This document shows positions 1 to 8,152 of a stretch of 44,789 nucleotides of DNA, one piece after another. The translations under genes and the position numbers were made by a program. The stretch is taken from contig JAEZVV010000015.1 in NCBI GenBank assembly GCA_023443095.1, forward strand, positions 1 to 44,789, read 5' to 3'. The stretch comes from Pseudomonadota bacterium (lineage in GTDB: Bacteria > Pseudomonadota > Gammaproteobacteria > Burkholderiales > Burkholderiaceae_F). Every line of letters begins with the position of its first letter. Position 1 is the stretch's first letter. The notes beneath the pieces are model-generated. The model had not been told where the DNA came from and did not search any database. It saw only the letters and a program-made list of their open reading frames with translations.

Positions 1-12
1 AACATCGATCCC

Positions 13-2448
13 ATGTTTCGCTTCCCCTCGTTCGGCTGTCTGGCGCGGCGTGCGGCCTGGCTGTTGTGCGGCTTGCTGACGGTCGCCGCCGTCGATGCGC
101 CGGCTCAACTGCCCGGCTTGCCTGGCCTCAAACCCCAGACCGGCAAGCCGGCGCAGCAGGCTAGCCCGGCGCCCGATCCGGCCAGCGCCGACCGGCGCCT
201 GCGGGAGCGCGCCGCCGCTCTGGCCGCCGAAATCGCCCAGCTCGAAGCGCCGGGCGGCCTGAGCCAGGGCGCGCCGCCGGGGACACCCGAGGCGCAACTG
301 GCGGCGCGGCTGTCGGTCGTCCAGTTCACCGCCAACGCGGTCAACCAGAACCTCGAGTTCCTGCGCCGGCTCGATGTGCTGAGCCGTTCTCGCGACGAGT
401 TGCAGGAGCGGCTCTCGACCTGGAGCGGACTCGAGGAGCCGCCGCCGTATTCGATCCGTTTCATCGACAACCTGCGCGCCGAGCAGCTCGGAGCCGTCCA
501 GCGCATCAAAGCGCTCGAGCTTCAGCGCAAGACCGCGCTCGAACTCGCCAACCGTGCGGTCGATCAGATCAAGGCGGCCGAAGTGGCGCTGCGGCAGGCG
601 CAGGAGCGGCTCGAGTTGGCCGGCGAAGGACCGGACGCGGCGCGCCTGGGCTGGCAGCGGCAGCTCGCCAGCCTGAGGCTGCGGGCGGTGCAGGCGACGG
701 CGGGCCGCACCGACGCCGAACTCAAGGTGATCGACCTCAATCTGGCCGCGGCCAAGCTGCAGGCCGAACTGGCCAGCCGCCGCTTCGAGGCCGCGGTCGG
801 CGCCGTTCGCTTCGACGAAGCCGACCTCAAGGCGATCCGCTCCCAACTCGACGAACAAGACGCCGAGTTGGATCGCAGCGAAAAACGCTTCCTCGCCGCC
901 GCGGCCGACAAAGGGCGGGCGCTGGAGCGGGCGCGCGCCGCCCTCGAGCGGACCCGCAGCCAGCCACTCAAGGGCGAGTCGGCTACCGACGCCGCGGCGC
1001 GCATCCGCGCGGCGGAACGCCAGGTGGATCTGCGCCAGGTCGAGGTCAACACCGCCGGACAGAGAGTCGATCTCAGCAACCAGGAAAAGGATCTGCTGCA
1101 GCTGCGCCGAGCCATCTGGGAGGCGCGTTACGCGCTCGCCCAGGACCGCAGCGCGGGCGCCTTGCTCAAGGCGCGCGCCCTGCTCAAGCAGATCAACAAC
1201 GGCATCACGATTGCGCGCGAGTACTACTCGCAGCAGCGCGACGAGGTGAAGCGCCGCCTCGACGAGGTCGACCAGCGCCTCAAGAGCGTCGACCTCGGCG
1301 CCGACGACAAGGCCTATCTGACGGCGCTGCGAGGCAGCTACGTCACCCTGCTCGAGGACCTCGACCACAGCGCGGCCGCGGTCGAAACCGCCGCCGCCCT
1401 CAATGCCCGCTATGCCGAAGACATCGAGGGAGCGCGCCCGACGATCACGCTGGCCGACCGCGTCAGCGACAGCGCCGCCTGGCTGCAGAACGGCGCCCAG
1501 AGCCTGCTGAGTGCCGAACTGCTGGCGATCGAAGACACGATCGAGGTCGACGGGCAGAAGATCAGCGGCACCCGCTCGATCACTGTGGGCAAGGTGCTGG
1601 CGGCGATCTTCATACTGGTGGTTGGTTATTACCTGGTGAAGCTGGTCCTGGCGCTGGGCACGCGAGTCGCGGTGAGCCGGTTCAAGGCCGACCCCAACTA
1701 CGCCAAGCTGTTTTCGCGCTGGATGCGCTGGCTGGCTCTGGTGCTGCTGGTGATCACGGCGCTGGTAGTGGTCAAGATCCCCCTCACCGTGTTCGCCTTC
1801 CTGGGCGGGGCGATTGCGATCGGCTTTGGCTTCGGCACCCAGAATCTGATCAAGAACCTGATCAGCGGCCTGATGGTCCTGGGCGAGCGCCCGTTTCGCC
1901 TGGGCGACTACATCATCGTCGGCGACAAGGCCGGCACGGTCACCAGCATCGATCTGCGTTCGACCACCATCGTCGACACCGACGGCATCGAGACCCTGAT
2001 CCCGAACTCGACCTTCATCGAGCAGAACGTCACCAACTGGACCTATACCAGCAAGCAGGTGCGGTATTCGATCACGGTCGGTGTCGCTTACGGTTCGCCC
2101 GTGCGGCAGGTGATGGAGATCCTGCGCGACGTCGCTGATCGCCACGGCCAGGTCCTGCGCACGCCGGCGCCCGAGGTACTGTTTGTCAACTTCGGCGCCG
2201 ACTCGCTCGACTTCACCCTGCATTACTGGCTCGACCTAGCCCACTCCACCGGACGGCTGGTGGCGAGCGACCTGCGCGCCATGATCGATTCGGCCTTCAA
2301 CGCGGCCGGGCTGGTGATCGCGTTCCCGCAGCGCGACGTCCACCTCGACGTGAGCCAGCCGATCCCGGTGCGGGTGGTCGGCGCCGAGGCGCCGCCGCCC
2401 GCGACCGCACCGGCCGCCAGCGGCGACGCTCCGGCGGCCCTCAGCTGA
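13..2448 (+). CDS. MscS-family mechanosensitive channel with large periplasmic domain
   Basis: An 811-residue protein. It starts with a signal-peptide-like stretch (about residues 1-32, ending near APAQ), followed by about 480 residues rich in Ala, Glu, Arg and Leu with heptad-like spacing, probably periplasmic coiled coil. Hydrophobic helices lie near residues 526-548, 570-590 and 592-615. The last is the Gly/Ala-rich pore helix (AFLGGAIAIGFGFGTQN) typical of MscS, followed by the beta domain (GDYIIVGDKAGTV, then IPNSTF). The size and layout resemble MscK/KefA-type or YbdG-like enlarged MscS proteins, which release solutes on hypo-osmotic shock. The C-terminal tail is rich in Ala and Pro. 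Nothing upstream is visible, so operon context is unknown. The gene converges on gabD with an 8-bp overlap of the coding ends. Family call is firm; the gating ligand or ion is unknown. Confidence 0.9.
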   Translation: MFRFPSFGCLARRAAWLLCGLLTVAAVDAPAQLPGLPGLKPQTGKPAQQASPAPDPASADRRLRERAAALAAEIAQLEAPGGLSQGAPPGTPEAQLAARLSVVQFTANAVNQNLEFLRRLDVLSRSRDELQERLSTWSGLEEPPPYSIRFIDNLRAEQLGAVQRIKALELQRKTALELANRAVDQIKAAEVALRQAQERLELAGEGPDAARLGWQRQLASLRLRAVQATAGRTDAELKVIDLNLAAAKLQAELASRRFEAAVGAVRFDEADLKAIRSQLDEQDAELDRSEKRFLAAAADKGRALERARAALERTRSQPLKGESATDAAARIRAAERQVDLRQVEVNTAGQRVDLSNQEKDLLQLRRAIWEARYALAQDRSAGALLKARALLKQINNGITIAREYYSQQRDEVKRRLDEVDQRLKSVDLGADDKAYLTALRGSYVTLLEDLDHSAAAVETAAALNARYAEDIEGARPTITLADRVSDSAAWLQNGAQSLLSAELLAIEDTIEVDGQKISGTRSITVGKVLAAIFILVVGYYLVKLVLALGTRVAVSRFKADPNYAKLFSRWMRWLALVLLVITALVVVKIPLTVFAFLGGAIAIGFGFGTQNLIKNLISGLMVLGERPFRLGDYIIVGDKAGTVTSIDLRSTTIVDTDGIETLIPNSTFIEQNVTNWTYTSKQVRYSITVGVAYGSPVRQVMEILRDVADRHGQVLRTPAPEVLFVNFGADSLDFTLHYWLDLAHSTGRLVASDLRAMIDSAFNAAGLVIAFPQRDVHLDVSQPIPVRVVGAEAPPPATAPAASGDAPAALS

Positions 2449-3919
2449 GGCCGGCGAGGCAGACGTATTTGAGGGTCAGAAAGTCGTCGATGCCGTATTT
2501 CGACCCTTCGCGGCCGAAGCCCGATTGCTTGACGCCGCCGAAGGGCGCGACTTCGGTCGAGAGGATGCCGGTATTGACCCCGACCATGCCGTATTCGAGC
2601 TGTTCGGACACCCGCACCACGCGGCCAAGGTCGCGCGAGTAGAAATACGCTGCCAGGCCGAACTCGGTCGCGTTGGCCGCCGCCAGGACCTCGGCTTCGG
2701 TGCGGAAGCGGAACACCGGCGCCACCGGGCCGAAAGTCTCCTCCCGTGCCACGCGCATCTCGGCGCTGACGTCGGCCAGCACCGTCGGCGGGTAGAAGCT
2801 GCGGCCAAGCGCGTGCCGGGTGCCACCGGTCAGGACCCGGGCGCCGTGGGCGACGGCGTCGGCGACATGCGATTCGACCTTGGCCAGCGCGGCGGCGTCG
2901 ATCAGAGGGCCCTGCTGCACGCCGGGGAGCAGGCCGTTGCCGACCTTGATCGAAGCGGCGCGCGCCGCGAGTTTCTGCACGAAGGTCTCGTAGACCGATT
3001 CGTGGGCGTAGAAGCGGTTGGTGCAGACGCAGGTCTGGCCGGCGTTGCGGTACTTGGACGCAAGAGCGCCCTCGACGGCGGCGTCGAGATCGGCATCGTC
3101 GAAAACGATGAAAGGCGCGTTGCCGCCCAGTTCCATCGACAGCTTCTTGAGCGTCGGCGCACATTGCTGCATCAGGATGCGGCCGACCTCGGTCGAACCG
3201 GTGAAAGAGAGCTTCTTCACGACGGGAGAAGCACACAGGACCCGGCTGACCGCGATCGACCGGGCCGCGTCGGCCGGAACGATGTTGATCACACCGGGCG
3301 GAAAACCGGCGCGGCGTGCCAGCTCGGCCAGCGCCAGCGCCGACAGCGGCGTCTGTTCGGCCGGCTTGATCACGACGGTGCAGCCGGCCGCCAGGGCCGG
3401 AGCGACCTTGCGCGTGATCATCGCGTTGGGGAAGTTCCACGGCGTGATCGCGGCGCACACCCCCACCGCCTCCTTGAGCACGAGGATGCGCCGATCGGGC
3501 TGGGTCGCGGGAATGGTGTCGCCATAGACGCGTTTGGCTTCTTCGGCAAACCACTCGATGAAACTCGCGCCGTAGGCGATCTCGCCTCGCGCCTCGGCGA
3601 GCGGCTTGCCCTGCTCGGCCGTCATCAGCTGGGCCAGATCGTCCTGCGCCGCCAGGATCAGATCGAACCAGCGCCGCAGGACGGCCGATCGCTCTTTGGC
3701 GAGCTTGGTGCGCCAGCCGGGCAAGGCGCGTTCGGCCGCGGCTATCGCGGCCTGGGCATCGGCCTCGTCGCTATTGGCGACGTCGGCCAGGTGCTGGCCG
3801 CTGGCCGGATCGACGACGGGAAAGATCGCGCCGCTGGCTGCCGGACGGAACTCGCCGTCGATGAAGGCCCGGGTGGCCAACAGTCCGGGATCTTTCAGGG
3901 GGGGGAGGGGGGCTGACAT
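2441..3919 (-). CDS. gabD: NAD(P)-dependent succinate-semialdehyde dehydrogenase (GabD-like)
   Basis: A 492-residue aldehyde dehydrogenase that oxidises succinate semialdehyde to succinate, the last step of GABA degradation. The substrate is inferred from family resemblance. Visible ALDH landmarks are the ITPWNFPNAM stretch near residue 158, KPAEQTPLSAL near 185, FTGSTEVG near 239, catalytic-base Glu263 in MELGG and the nucleophile Cys297 in GQTCVCTN. The start is the ATG followed by SAPLPPL. The reading frame stays open far upstream, but that part overlaps the divergent oxygenase gene and does not look like ALDH. No GABA aminotransferase or permease lies next to it. Glutarate-semialdehyde dehydrogenase activity is a possible alternative. 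Confidence 0.9.
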   Translation of the reverse strand: MSAPLPPLKDPGLLATRAFIDGEFRPAASGAIFPVVDPASGQHLADVANSDEADAQAAIAAAERALPGWRTKLAKERSAVLRRWFDLILAAQDDLAQLMTAEQGKPLAEARGEIAYGASFIEWFAEEAKRVYGDTIPATQPDRRILVLKEAVGVCAAITPWNFPNAMITRKVAPALAAGCTVVIKPAEQTPLSALALAELARRAGFPPGVINIVPADAARSIAVSRVLCASPVVKKLSFTGSTEVGRILMQQCAPTLKKLSMELGGNAPFIVFDDADLDAAVEGALASKYRNAGQTCVCTNRFYAHESVYETFVQKLAARAASIKVGNGLLPGVQQGPLIDAAALAKVESHVADAVAHGARVLTGGTRHALGRSFYPPTVLADVSAEMRVAREETFGPVAPVFRFRTEAEVLAAANATEFGLAAYFYSRDLGRVVRVSEQLEYGMVGVNTGILSTEVAPFGGVKQSGFGREGSKYGIDDFLTLKYVCLAGLS

Positions 3920-4009
3920 GGCTTTCTCCGTCGGTGACGCGTGGCAGCATACCGAGCTTGTCGCTTGTCTACACTTGACGGCCAAGTTCACCGTATTCGC
4001 TACCTGCTC

Positions 4010-4915
4010 ATGCAGTTCGACCGCCTTCCACCGGCTTTGCGCGACTGGTTCCGTGAAACCATCGCCCGCGGCACTTCGCGTGCGGCCGCCCTCGACGCTC
4101 TGATCGGCGCCGGCTACCAGCGCAGCTACGCTGAGGAAGCGGTGGTCTGCGCCTGGAACCGGATCGGGCCGCCCCCGGTGGCGGCGAGCGATCTGCGCAT
4201 CGTCGATCCTTCGGTCGTGGCCAACGACGACGCTTTGCCGCAAGCCCTGACGGCAGCCGGCGGCGCAACCACACCCAACCGCATTGCGGTCGACGGTCGC
4301 GAGATCGAGGTTCGGTTTGCCCTGAAATCGCCGAGGGTGGTCCTGTTCGGGAACCTGCTGTCGGCGTCGGAGTGCGACGAATTGATCGAACAGTCGCGCG
4401 GCAAACTCGAACGATCGAGCGTGGTCAACGCCGCCACCGGCGCTTACGACATCCACCCGCACCGCACCAGCCTGGGTGCCCATTTCCGCCGCGGCGAAAA
4501 CGGGTTGATCCGCCGCATCGAGCAGCGCATCTCGACCTTGCTCGACTTTCCGGTTGTCCACGGCGAGCCGATCCAGGTCCTGCACTACCGGCCCGGTGCC
4601 GAATACCGGCCGCATTTCGATTATTTCGATCCTGCTCAGCCCGGCAGCGACAAGGTCCTGGCCATGGGCGGGCAACGCGTTGCCACCCTGGTGATGTACC
4701 TGAATGACTGTGCGGCGGGCGGCGCCACCGTGTTCCCTCAGCTCGGCCTGGAGGTGATGCCGCAGCGCGGGTCGGCCCTGTATTTCGCCTACACCGCGAC
4801 CGACGGCGCGCTCGATGCCCGTTCGCTGCACGGCGGTGCGCCGGTTCTGGCGGGGGAGAAATGGGTGGCTACCAAATGGCTGCGCGAGTTCGAATACGTC
4901 GGCCCCAGCGCCTGA
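4010..4915 (+). CDS. 2-oxoglutarate/Fe(II) oxygenase, prolyl 4-hydroxylase type
   Basis: A 301-residue protein. The C-terminal half is a 2OG-Fe(II) dioxygenase of the P4Hc type: iron ligands His202 and Asp204 (RPHFDYF) and His274 (SLHGG), with Lys284 (GEKWVATKW) as the likely 2-oxoglutarate anchor. The core VMYLNDCAAGGATVFPQLG is typical. Residues about 10-50 form a small helical segment with a UBA-like look (SRAAALDALIGAGYQRSYAEEAV), as in several bacterial homologues. The ATG at 4010 is chosen because an upstream in-frame GTG (3941) adds 23 unconvincing residues. In bacteria the hydroxylated target is usually unknown; elongation factor Tu or other prolyl targets are known in some species. 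It is divergent from gabD and has no operon partner. Confidence 0.85.
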   Translation: MQFDRLPPALRDWFRETIARGTSRAAALDALIGAGYQRSYAEEAVVCAWNRIGPPPVAASDLRIVDPSVVANDDALPQALTAAGGATTPNRIAVDGREIEVRFALKSPRVVLFGNLLSASECDELIEQSRGKLERSSVVNAATGAYDIHPHRTSLGAHFRRGENGLIRRIEQRISTLLDFPVVHGEPIQVLHYRPGAEYRPHFDYFDPAQPGSDKVLAMGGQRVATLVMYLNDCAAGGATVFPQLGLEVMPQRGSALYFAYTATDGALDARSLHGGAPVLAGEKWVATKWLREFEYVGPSA

Positions 4916-4976
4916 GGCCCGTCGGCCCGCTTTGAGGCGGGGGCAACGCTCCGTGCGGCGCGGCGCCGATACAGTG

Positions 4977-5000
4977 CGTGCGCGGCATGTGCCGCGCACG
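4977..5000. promoter_or_regulatory. Perfect 11-bp-arm palindrome before the secreted-protein gene
   Basis: CGTGCGCGGCA, a TG centre, and TGCCGCGCACG form a perfect inverted repeat. It is followed at once by a second small inverted repeat, CGTGC-TTGT-GCACG (4999-5012), sharing two bases with it. The ribosome-binding site of the next gene (AGGAGC, 5014-5019) begins 2 nt after the second hairpin. It may be an operator or an mRNA structure near the start site; the sequence alone does not decide. Confidence 0.5.
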
Positions 5001-5024
5001 TGCTTGTGCACGCAGGAGCTCCGA

Positions 5025-5597
5025 ATGAAAAGACCTCTTCTTGCCCTCGCCTTGCTCGCGCTGTCCGGCACCGTTCCTTACGCTGTGGCGCAGCCCCAGA
5101 CGATGCCGATCACGGCCGATGCCGATGCCGAGCAGATCGATACCAAGATTCTTGCGGTCGACGCTCCCAATCGCCTCGTCACCATCGAAACCCCGAGCGG
5201 GCCGACCGTGATCCACGTGAGCGACAAGGTGAAGAACCTGGCCCAGGTGAAGGCGGGCGATACCTTGCGCATCACCTACAACCTGGCTGTGGCGACCGCG
5301 ATCAAGCGCGGCGGTACGCCGATCCGCAGCAATGTGCAGGCGCAGAGCGGCGGCCAGGTCGCGCAAAAAGGCGCGGTGATCGCGGGTGCCGGCATGACCG
5401 AAGACATGATCACGGCCAACGTCACCGCCGTCGATGCGGCCAAGAACCGGATCACGGTGCAGGGCCCGGCCGGGCGCATCGTCAGTCTGAAGCTGCAGGA
5501 GCCCGGTCTGGCGGCGCAGATCAAGGTCGGCGATCAGCTCGAGGTCGCTTACCGCCTGGCGATGGCAGTGCAGGTCCTGCCGGGAACGAAGCGCTAA
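5025..5597 (+). CDS. Secreted protein of unknown function with two similar modules
   Basis: A 190-residue protein I do not recognise. The first 22 or so residues are a Sec signal peptide (MKRPLLALALLALSGTVPYA, cut near VAQ). The mature part holds two similar modules. The first (about residues 40-95) reads ILAVDAPNRLVTIETPSG, then VKAGDTLRITYNLAVA. The second (about 132-186) reads VTAVDAAKNRITVQGPAG, then IKVGDQLEVAYRLAMAVQV. Each looks like a small beta-barrel with the pattern 'xVDAxxxxITVxxPxG ... VKxGDxLxxxYxLA'. The start is set by AGGAGC, 5 nt upstream of the ATG. Periplasmic location is inferred. No enzyme motif or cysteine is seen. The gene stands alone and converges on cysB. Confidence 0.8.
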   Translation: MKRPLLALALLALSGTVPYAVAQPQTMPITADADAEQIDTKILAVDAPNRLVTIETPSGPTVIHVSDKVKNLAQVKAGDTLRITYNLAVATAIKRGGTPIRSNVQAQSGGQVAQKGAVIAGAGMTEDMITANVTAVDAAKNRITVQGPAGRIVSLKLQEPGLAAQIKVGDQLEVAYRLAMAVQVLPGTKR

Positions 5598-5617
5598 GAA
5601 GGCTGCTTGTTCGCCGC

Positions 5618-5640
5618 CGGCCCCGGCAGAACTGGGGCCG
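5618..5640. other. GC-rich hairpin between convergent genes
   Basis: CGGCCCC and GGGGCCG form a 7-bp stem with a 9-nt loop in the 61-bp gap between the convergent secreted-protein gene and cysB. Neither side has a T-run, so it is not a standard intrinsic terminator, though it may slow or end transcription. Confidence 0.3.
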
Positions 5641-5658
5641 ACTCCTTGAGGGGCAGCG

Positions 5659-6591
5659 CTACTCGTCCCGCCCGCCGGCGCTGACGCGGCTGCGCAGCTC
5701 GGTCTCGGCGAGCTCGGGCGCGCAGCGCTCGATAAAACGGTAGCCGAAGTCGCGCAGGAAATGCCCGCGGCGCACACCGATGTAGGTGGTGTTGACCGGG
5801 AACAGGTGGGCGCCGTCGAGGAAGGCGAGGCCGGTGTCGCGCGCTGGCGCCCATGCCACGGGGGCCACGATACCCACGCCCAGCCCGAGCTCGACATAGG
5901 TCTTGATCACGTCGCTGTCGAGCGCCGACAGGACGATGTCGGGGCTGAGGCCGGCAGCCGCGAAGCTGGCGTCGATGCGGGCCCGGCCGGCAAAACCGTG
6001 GTGGTAGGTGACGATGGGCCAGGCCGCCAGTGCAGCGAGCGTCAAGGGCGCACGGGTGAGCGGGTGCTCGCGCGGCAGAAGCACGCCGTGATGCCATTGG
6101 TAGAAGGCGAAGGCGGCGATGTCTTCGTGGTCGGCTAGCGCTTCGGTGGCGATGCCGATGTCGGCCTCGCCGTTCTGCAGCATGGCGACGATCTCGGGCG
6201 GACTCGCCTGGTGCAGGACCAGGTGGACCTTGGGAAAGGCGAGCTTGAACGCGGCCACCGCGGGCGGCAGCGCATAACGCGCCTGGGTGTGGGTGGTGGC
6301 GATCACCAGTTCGCCGCTGTCGCGGCGGGCGAAGTGTTCGCCCAGATGCCGGATGCCTTTGACGTCGGCCAGGATCCGCTCGACGATGGGCACCAGCTCC
6401 TTGCCGGGTTCAGTCATGCCGAGCAGCCGCTTGCCCCTGCGCACGAACAGGTCGACCCCGAGTTCGTCTTCCAGGTCCTTGATGTGTTTGCTCACGCCCG
6501 ACTGCGAGGTGTAGAGGGCATTGGCGACCTCGGTCAGGTTGCAGTTGCGGCGTGCGGTCTCGCGGATGATCCGCAGTTGCTGGAAGTTCAT
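5659..6591 (-). CDS. cysB: CysB-type LysR-family regulator of sulfur assimilation
   Basis: A 310-residue LysR-type regulator. The N-terminal helix-turn-helix (about residues 1-60; NLTEVANALYTSQSGVSKHI) is the CysB/Cbl signature, and the rest is a periplasmic-binding-protein-like effector domain (VIATTHTQARYALP near residue 95). In enteric bacteria CysB activates sulfate genes with N-acetylserine as inducer and is antagonised by sulfide or thiosulfate. Here the gene is last in the sulfate-transport operon: its ATG lies 1 nt after the rhodanese stop codon. This implies that it is made together with the transporter it presumably controls. It could also be a Cbl/SsuR-type paralogue; gene context favours CysB. 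The start with MNFQQL matches the family. Confidence 0.9.
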   Translation of the reverse strand: MNFQQLRIIRETARRNCNLTEVANALYTSQSGVSKHIKDLEDELGVDLFVRRGKRLLGMTEPGKELVPIVERILADVKGIRHLGEHFARRDSGELVIATTHTQARYALPPAVAAFKLAFPKVHLVLHQASPPEIVAMLQNGEADIGIATEALADHEDIAAFAFYQWHHGVLLPREHPLTRAPLTLAALAAWPIVTYHHGFAGRARIDASFAAAGLSPDIVLSALDSDVIKTYVELGLGVGIVAPVAWAPARDTGLAFLDGAHLFPVNTTYIGVRRGHFLRDFGYRFIERCAPELAETELRSRVSAGGRDE

Positions 6592-6592
6592 C

Positions 6593-7072
6593 TCAGTCCT
6601 GGATCCACGGCAGGCCGCGATGGCGCCAGCCGTCGATGGCACCGCGCTGCTGAAGCGGATTGCGCCGGCCTTCGAAACCTTCGAGCACGTTGAATACCTG
6701 GCGCCAGCCCGCGGCCGTGGCCGCCGCCGCGGCGTGGTGAGAGCGCACTGCGCTGCGGCACAAAAGCATCAGGGTGTCGCCCGGCGCGGCCTGTTCTTTG
6801 AGCTCGGCCAGGAAGTCCGTCACGGCAGGCCGGTCGGCGCCGCGCCACTCGACGTGTTGAACGCCCGGGACCCGCCCGACGTAGCAAAGCTCGGCGGCCG
6901 TGCGGACGTCGACCAGGCTGGCGGCTCCGCGCGAAAAAAGCGTCCAGGCTTCGCTGGGCGTGAGCGCGCCGGCGTAAGCCCCGGCCGCCTGCTCTTGGCG
7001 GGTGCGCGCCAACTCGAGGATGGTGTCGCTGGAAGCCTGGCCCTGTTGATGGTCGACCGCGGCGAGTTTCAC
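6593..7072 (-). CDS. Rhodanese-like protein in the sulfate-transport operon
   Basis: A 159-residue single-domain rhodanese. It has the early motif SLVDVRTAAE (about residues 52-61) and a likely catalytic Cys105 in the loop LCRSAVRSH, then an Ala-rich helix and a C-terminal GWRHRGLPW stretch. There is no signal peptide, so it should be cytoplasmic. Rhodaneses transfer sulfane sulfur through a cysteine persulfide; the acceptor here is unknown. Its ATG overlaps the cysA stop codon by 4 nt and it ends 1 nt before cysB. This links it to sulfate or thiosulfate handling. One guess is that it processes thiosulfate entering through the same transporter. Confidence 0.85.
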   Translation of the reverse strand: MKLAAVDHQQGQASSDTILELARTRQEQAAGAYAGALTPSEAWTLFSRGAASLVDVRTAAELCYVGRVPGVQHVEWRGADRPAVTDFLAELKEQAAPGDTLMLLCRSAVRSHHAAAAATAAGWRQVFNVLEGFEGRRNPLQQRGAIDGWRHRGLPWIQD

Positions 7073-8142
7073 CTGGCCTCCGCTGCCGCCTCGGCGGCGA
7101 ACACCCGCAGGCGGCGCGGCTGGACCAGGACCCGGCTGCCGGAGGTGAGAGCGAGCGCGTCGTAACGTTCGCGCGGCAGCTCGACTTCGATCAGTTCGTG
7201 GTTGCTTTCGCGTTCGAGTTCGACCAGCACCTGGGCGCCGCGCACGTAGCGCCGCGCCACTCGGGCTTCCATCCCGGAGTCGTCCGGCGACCAGGGCGCC
7301 AGGTCGAGCTCGTGCGGGCGAGCGTAGGCGACGGCGGCCCCGGTCTGCTCGCGGTTGGACAGGGGTGTATGCAGGCCGTCGCCGCGGAAGCTTCCGCCCG
7401 CGGCGTGGCCGTGGAAGCGGTTGGCGCTGCCGAGAAAGCCGTAGACGAAAGCGTTCGCAGGGTGGCTGTAGACCTCGTCGGGCGAACCCACCTGCTCGAT
7501 CTTGCCGCGGTTCATCAGGACCACGCGGTCGGCCACTTCGAGCGCTTCTTCCTGGTCGTGGGTGACGAACACGCTGGTGACATGCAGCTCGTCGTGCAGG
7601 CGGCGCAGCCAGCGGCGCAGTTCCTTGCGCACTTGAGCATCCAGGGCGCCGAAAGGTTCGTCGAGCAGCAGGACCTTGGGTTCGACCGCGAGCGCCCGCG
7701 CCAGGGCGATGCGCTGGCGCTGCCCGCCCGAGAGTTGCGCCGGGTAGCGGTCGGCGAGCCAGTCGAGCTGGACCAGTTGGAGGAGCTGGTGCACCTTCGC
7801 CGCGATCGCGTTTTCGCTCGGCCGAGTTTTGCGCGGCTTGACGCGCAGGCCGAAAGCGACGTTGTCGAACACCGTCATGTGGCGGAACAAGGCGTAGTGC
7901 TGGAAGACGAAACCGACCTGGCGCTCGCGCGCGGAAAGATCGGTGGTGTCGGCGCCGTGGAACAGGACTTCGCCCTGGTCGGCGCTCTCGAGGCCGGCGA
8001 TGATCCGCAGCAGCGTGGTCTTGCCGCAGCCCGAGGGGCCGAGCAGGGCGACCAGTTCGCCGGTCGGCACTTCGAGATTGATGTCTTGGAGGGCGACGAA
8101 CTGGCCGAAACGTTTGCCGATGTGGCGGACTTCGATGCTCAT
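7069..8142 (-). CDS. cysA: Sulfate/thiosulfate ABC importer ATPase CysA
   Basis: A 357-residue ATPase that powers sulfate (and thiosulfate) uptake with CysT and CysW. It has Walker A GPSGCGKTT near residue 34, the Q-loop VFQHYALF, signature LSGGQRQRIALARAL, Walker B VLLLDEPFGALD and the switch His in VTHDQEEA. The C-terminal 110 or so residues form the regulatory TOBE-like part seen in CysA. The best match for CysA rather than PotA or UgpC is its place directly after cysT and cysW. It starts 10 nt downstream of cysW and ends in a 4-nt overlap with the rhodanese gene. Confidence 0.95.
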   Translation of the reverse strand: MSIEVRHIGKRFGQFVALQDINLEVPTGELVALLGPSGCGKTTLLRIIAGLESADQGEVLFHGADTTDLSARERQVGFVFQHYALFRHMTVFDNVAFGLRVKPRKTRPSENAIAAKVHQLLQLVQLDWLADRYPAQLSGGQRQRIALARALAVEPKVLLLDEPFGALDAQVRKELRRWLRRLHDELHVTSVFVTHDQEEALEVADRVVLMNRGKIEQVGSPDEVYSHPANAFVYGFLGSANRFHGHAAGGSFRGDGLHTPLSNREQTGAAVAYARPHELDLAPWSPDDSGMEARVARRYVRGAQVLVELERESNHELIEVELPRERYDALALTSGSRVLVQPRRLRVFAAEAAAEAR

Positions 8143-8152
8143 GGTCGATTTC

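Noticed and set aside
3975..4003. TTGACG-based promoter for the 2OG oxygenase
   Set aside because: The -10 position (CGCTAC) is poor and would start the transcript at about the start codon.
4869..5897. 342-codon minus-strand frame over the secreted-protein gene
   Set aside because: Low-complexity, Arg/Ser/Gly-rich translation with no family likeness. The plus-strand gene has a signal peptide, ribosome-binding site and repeat structure.
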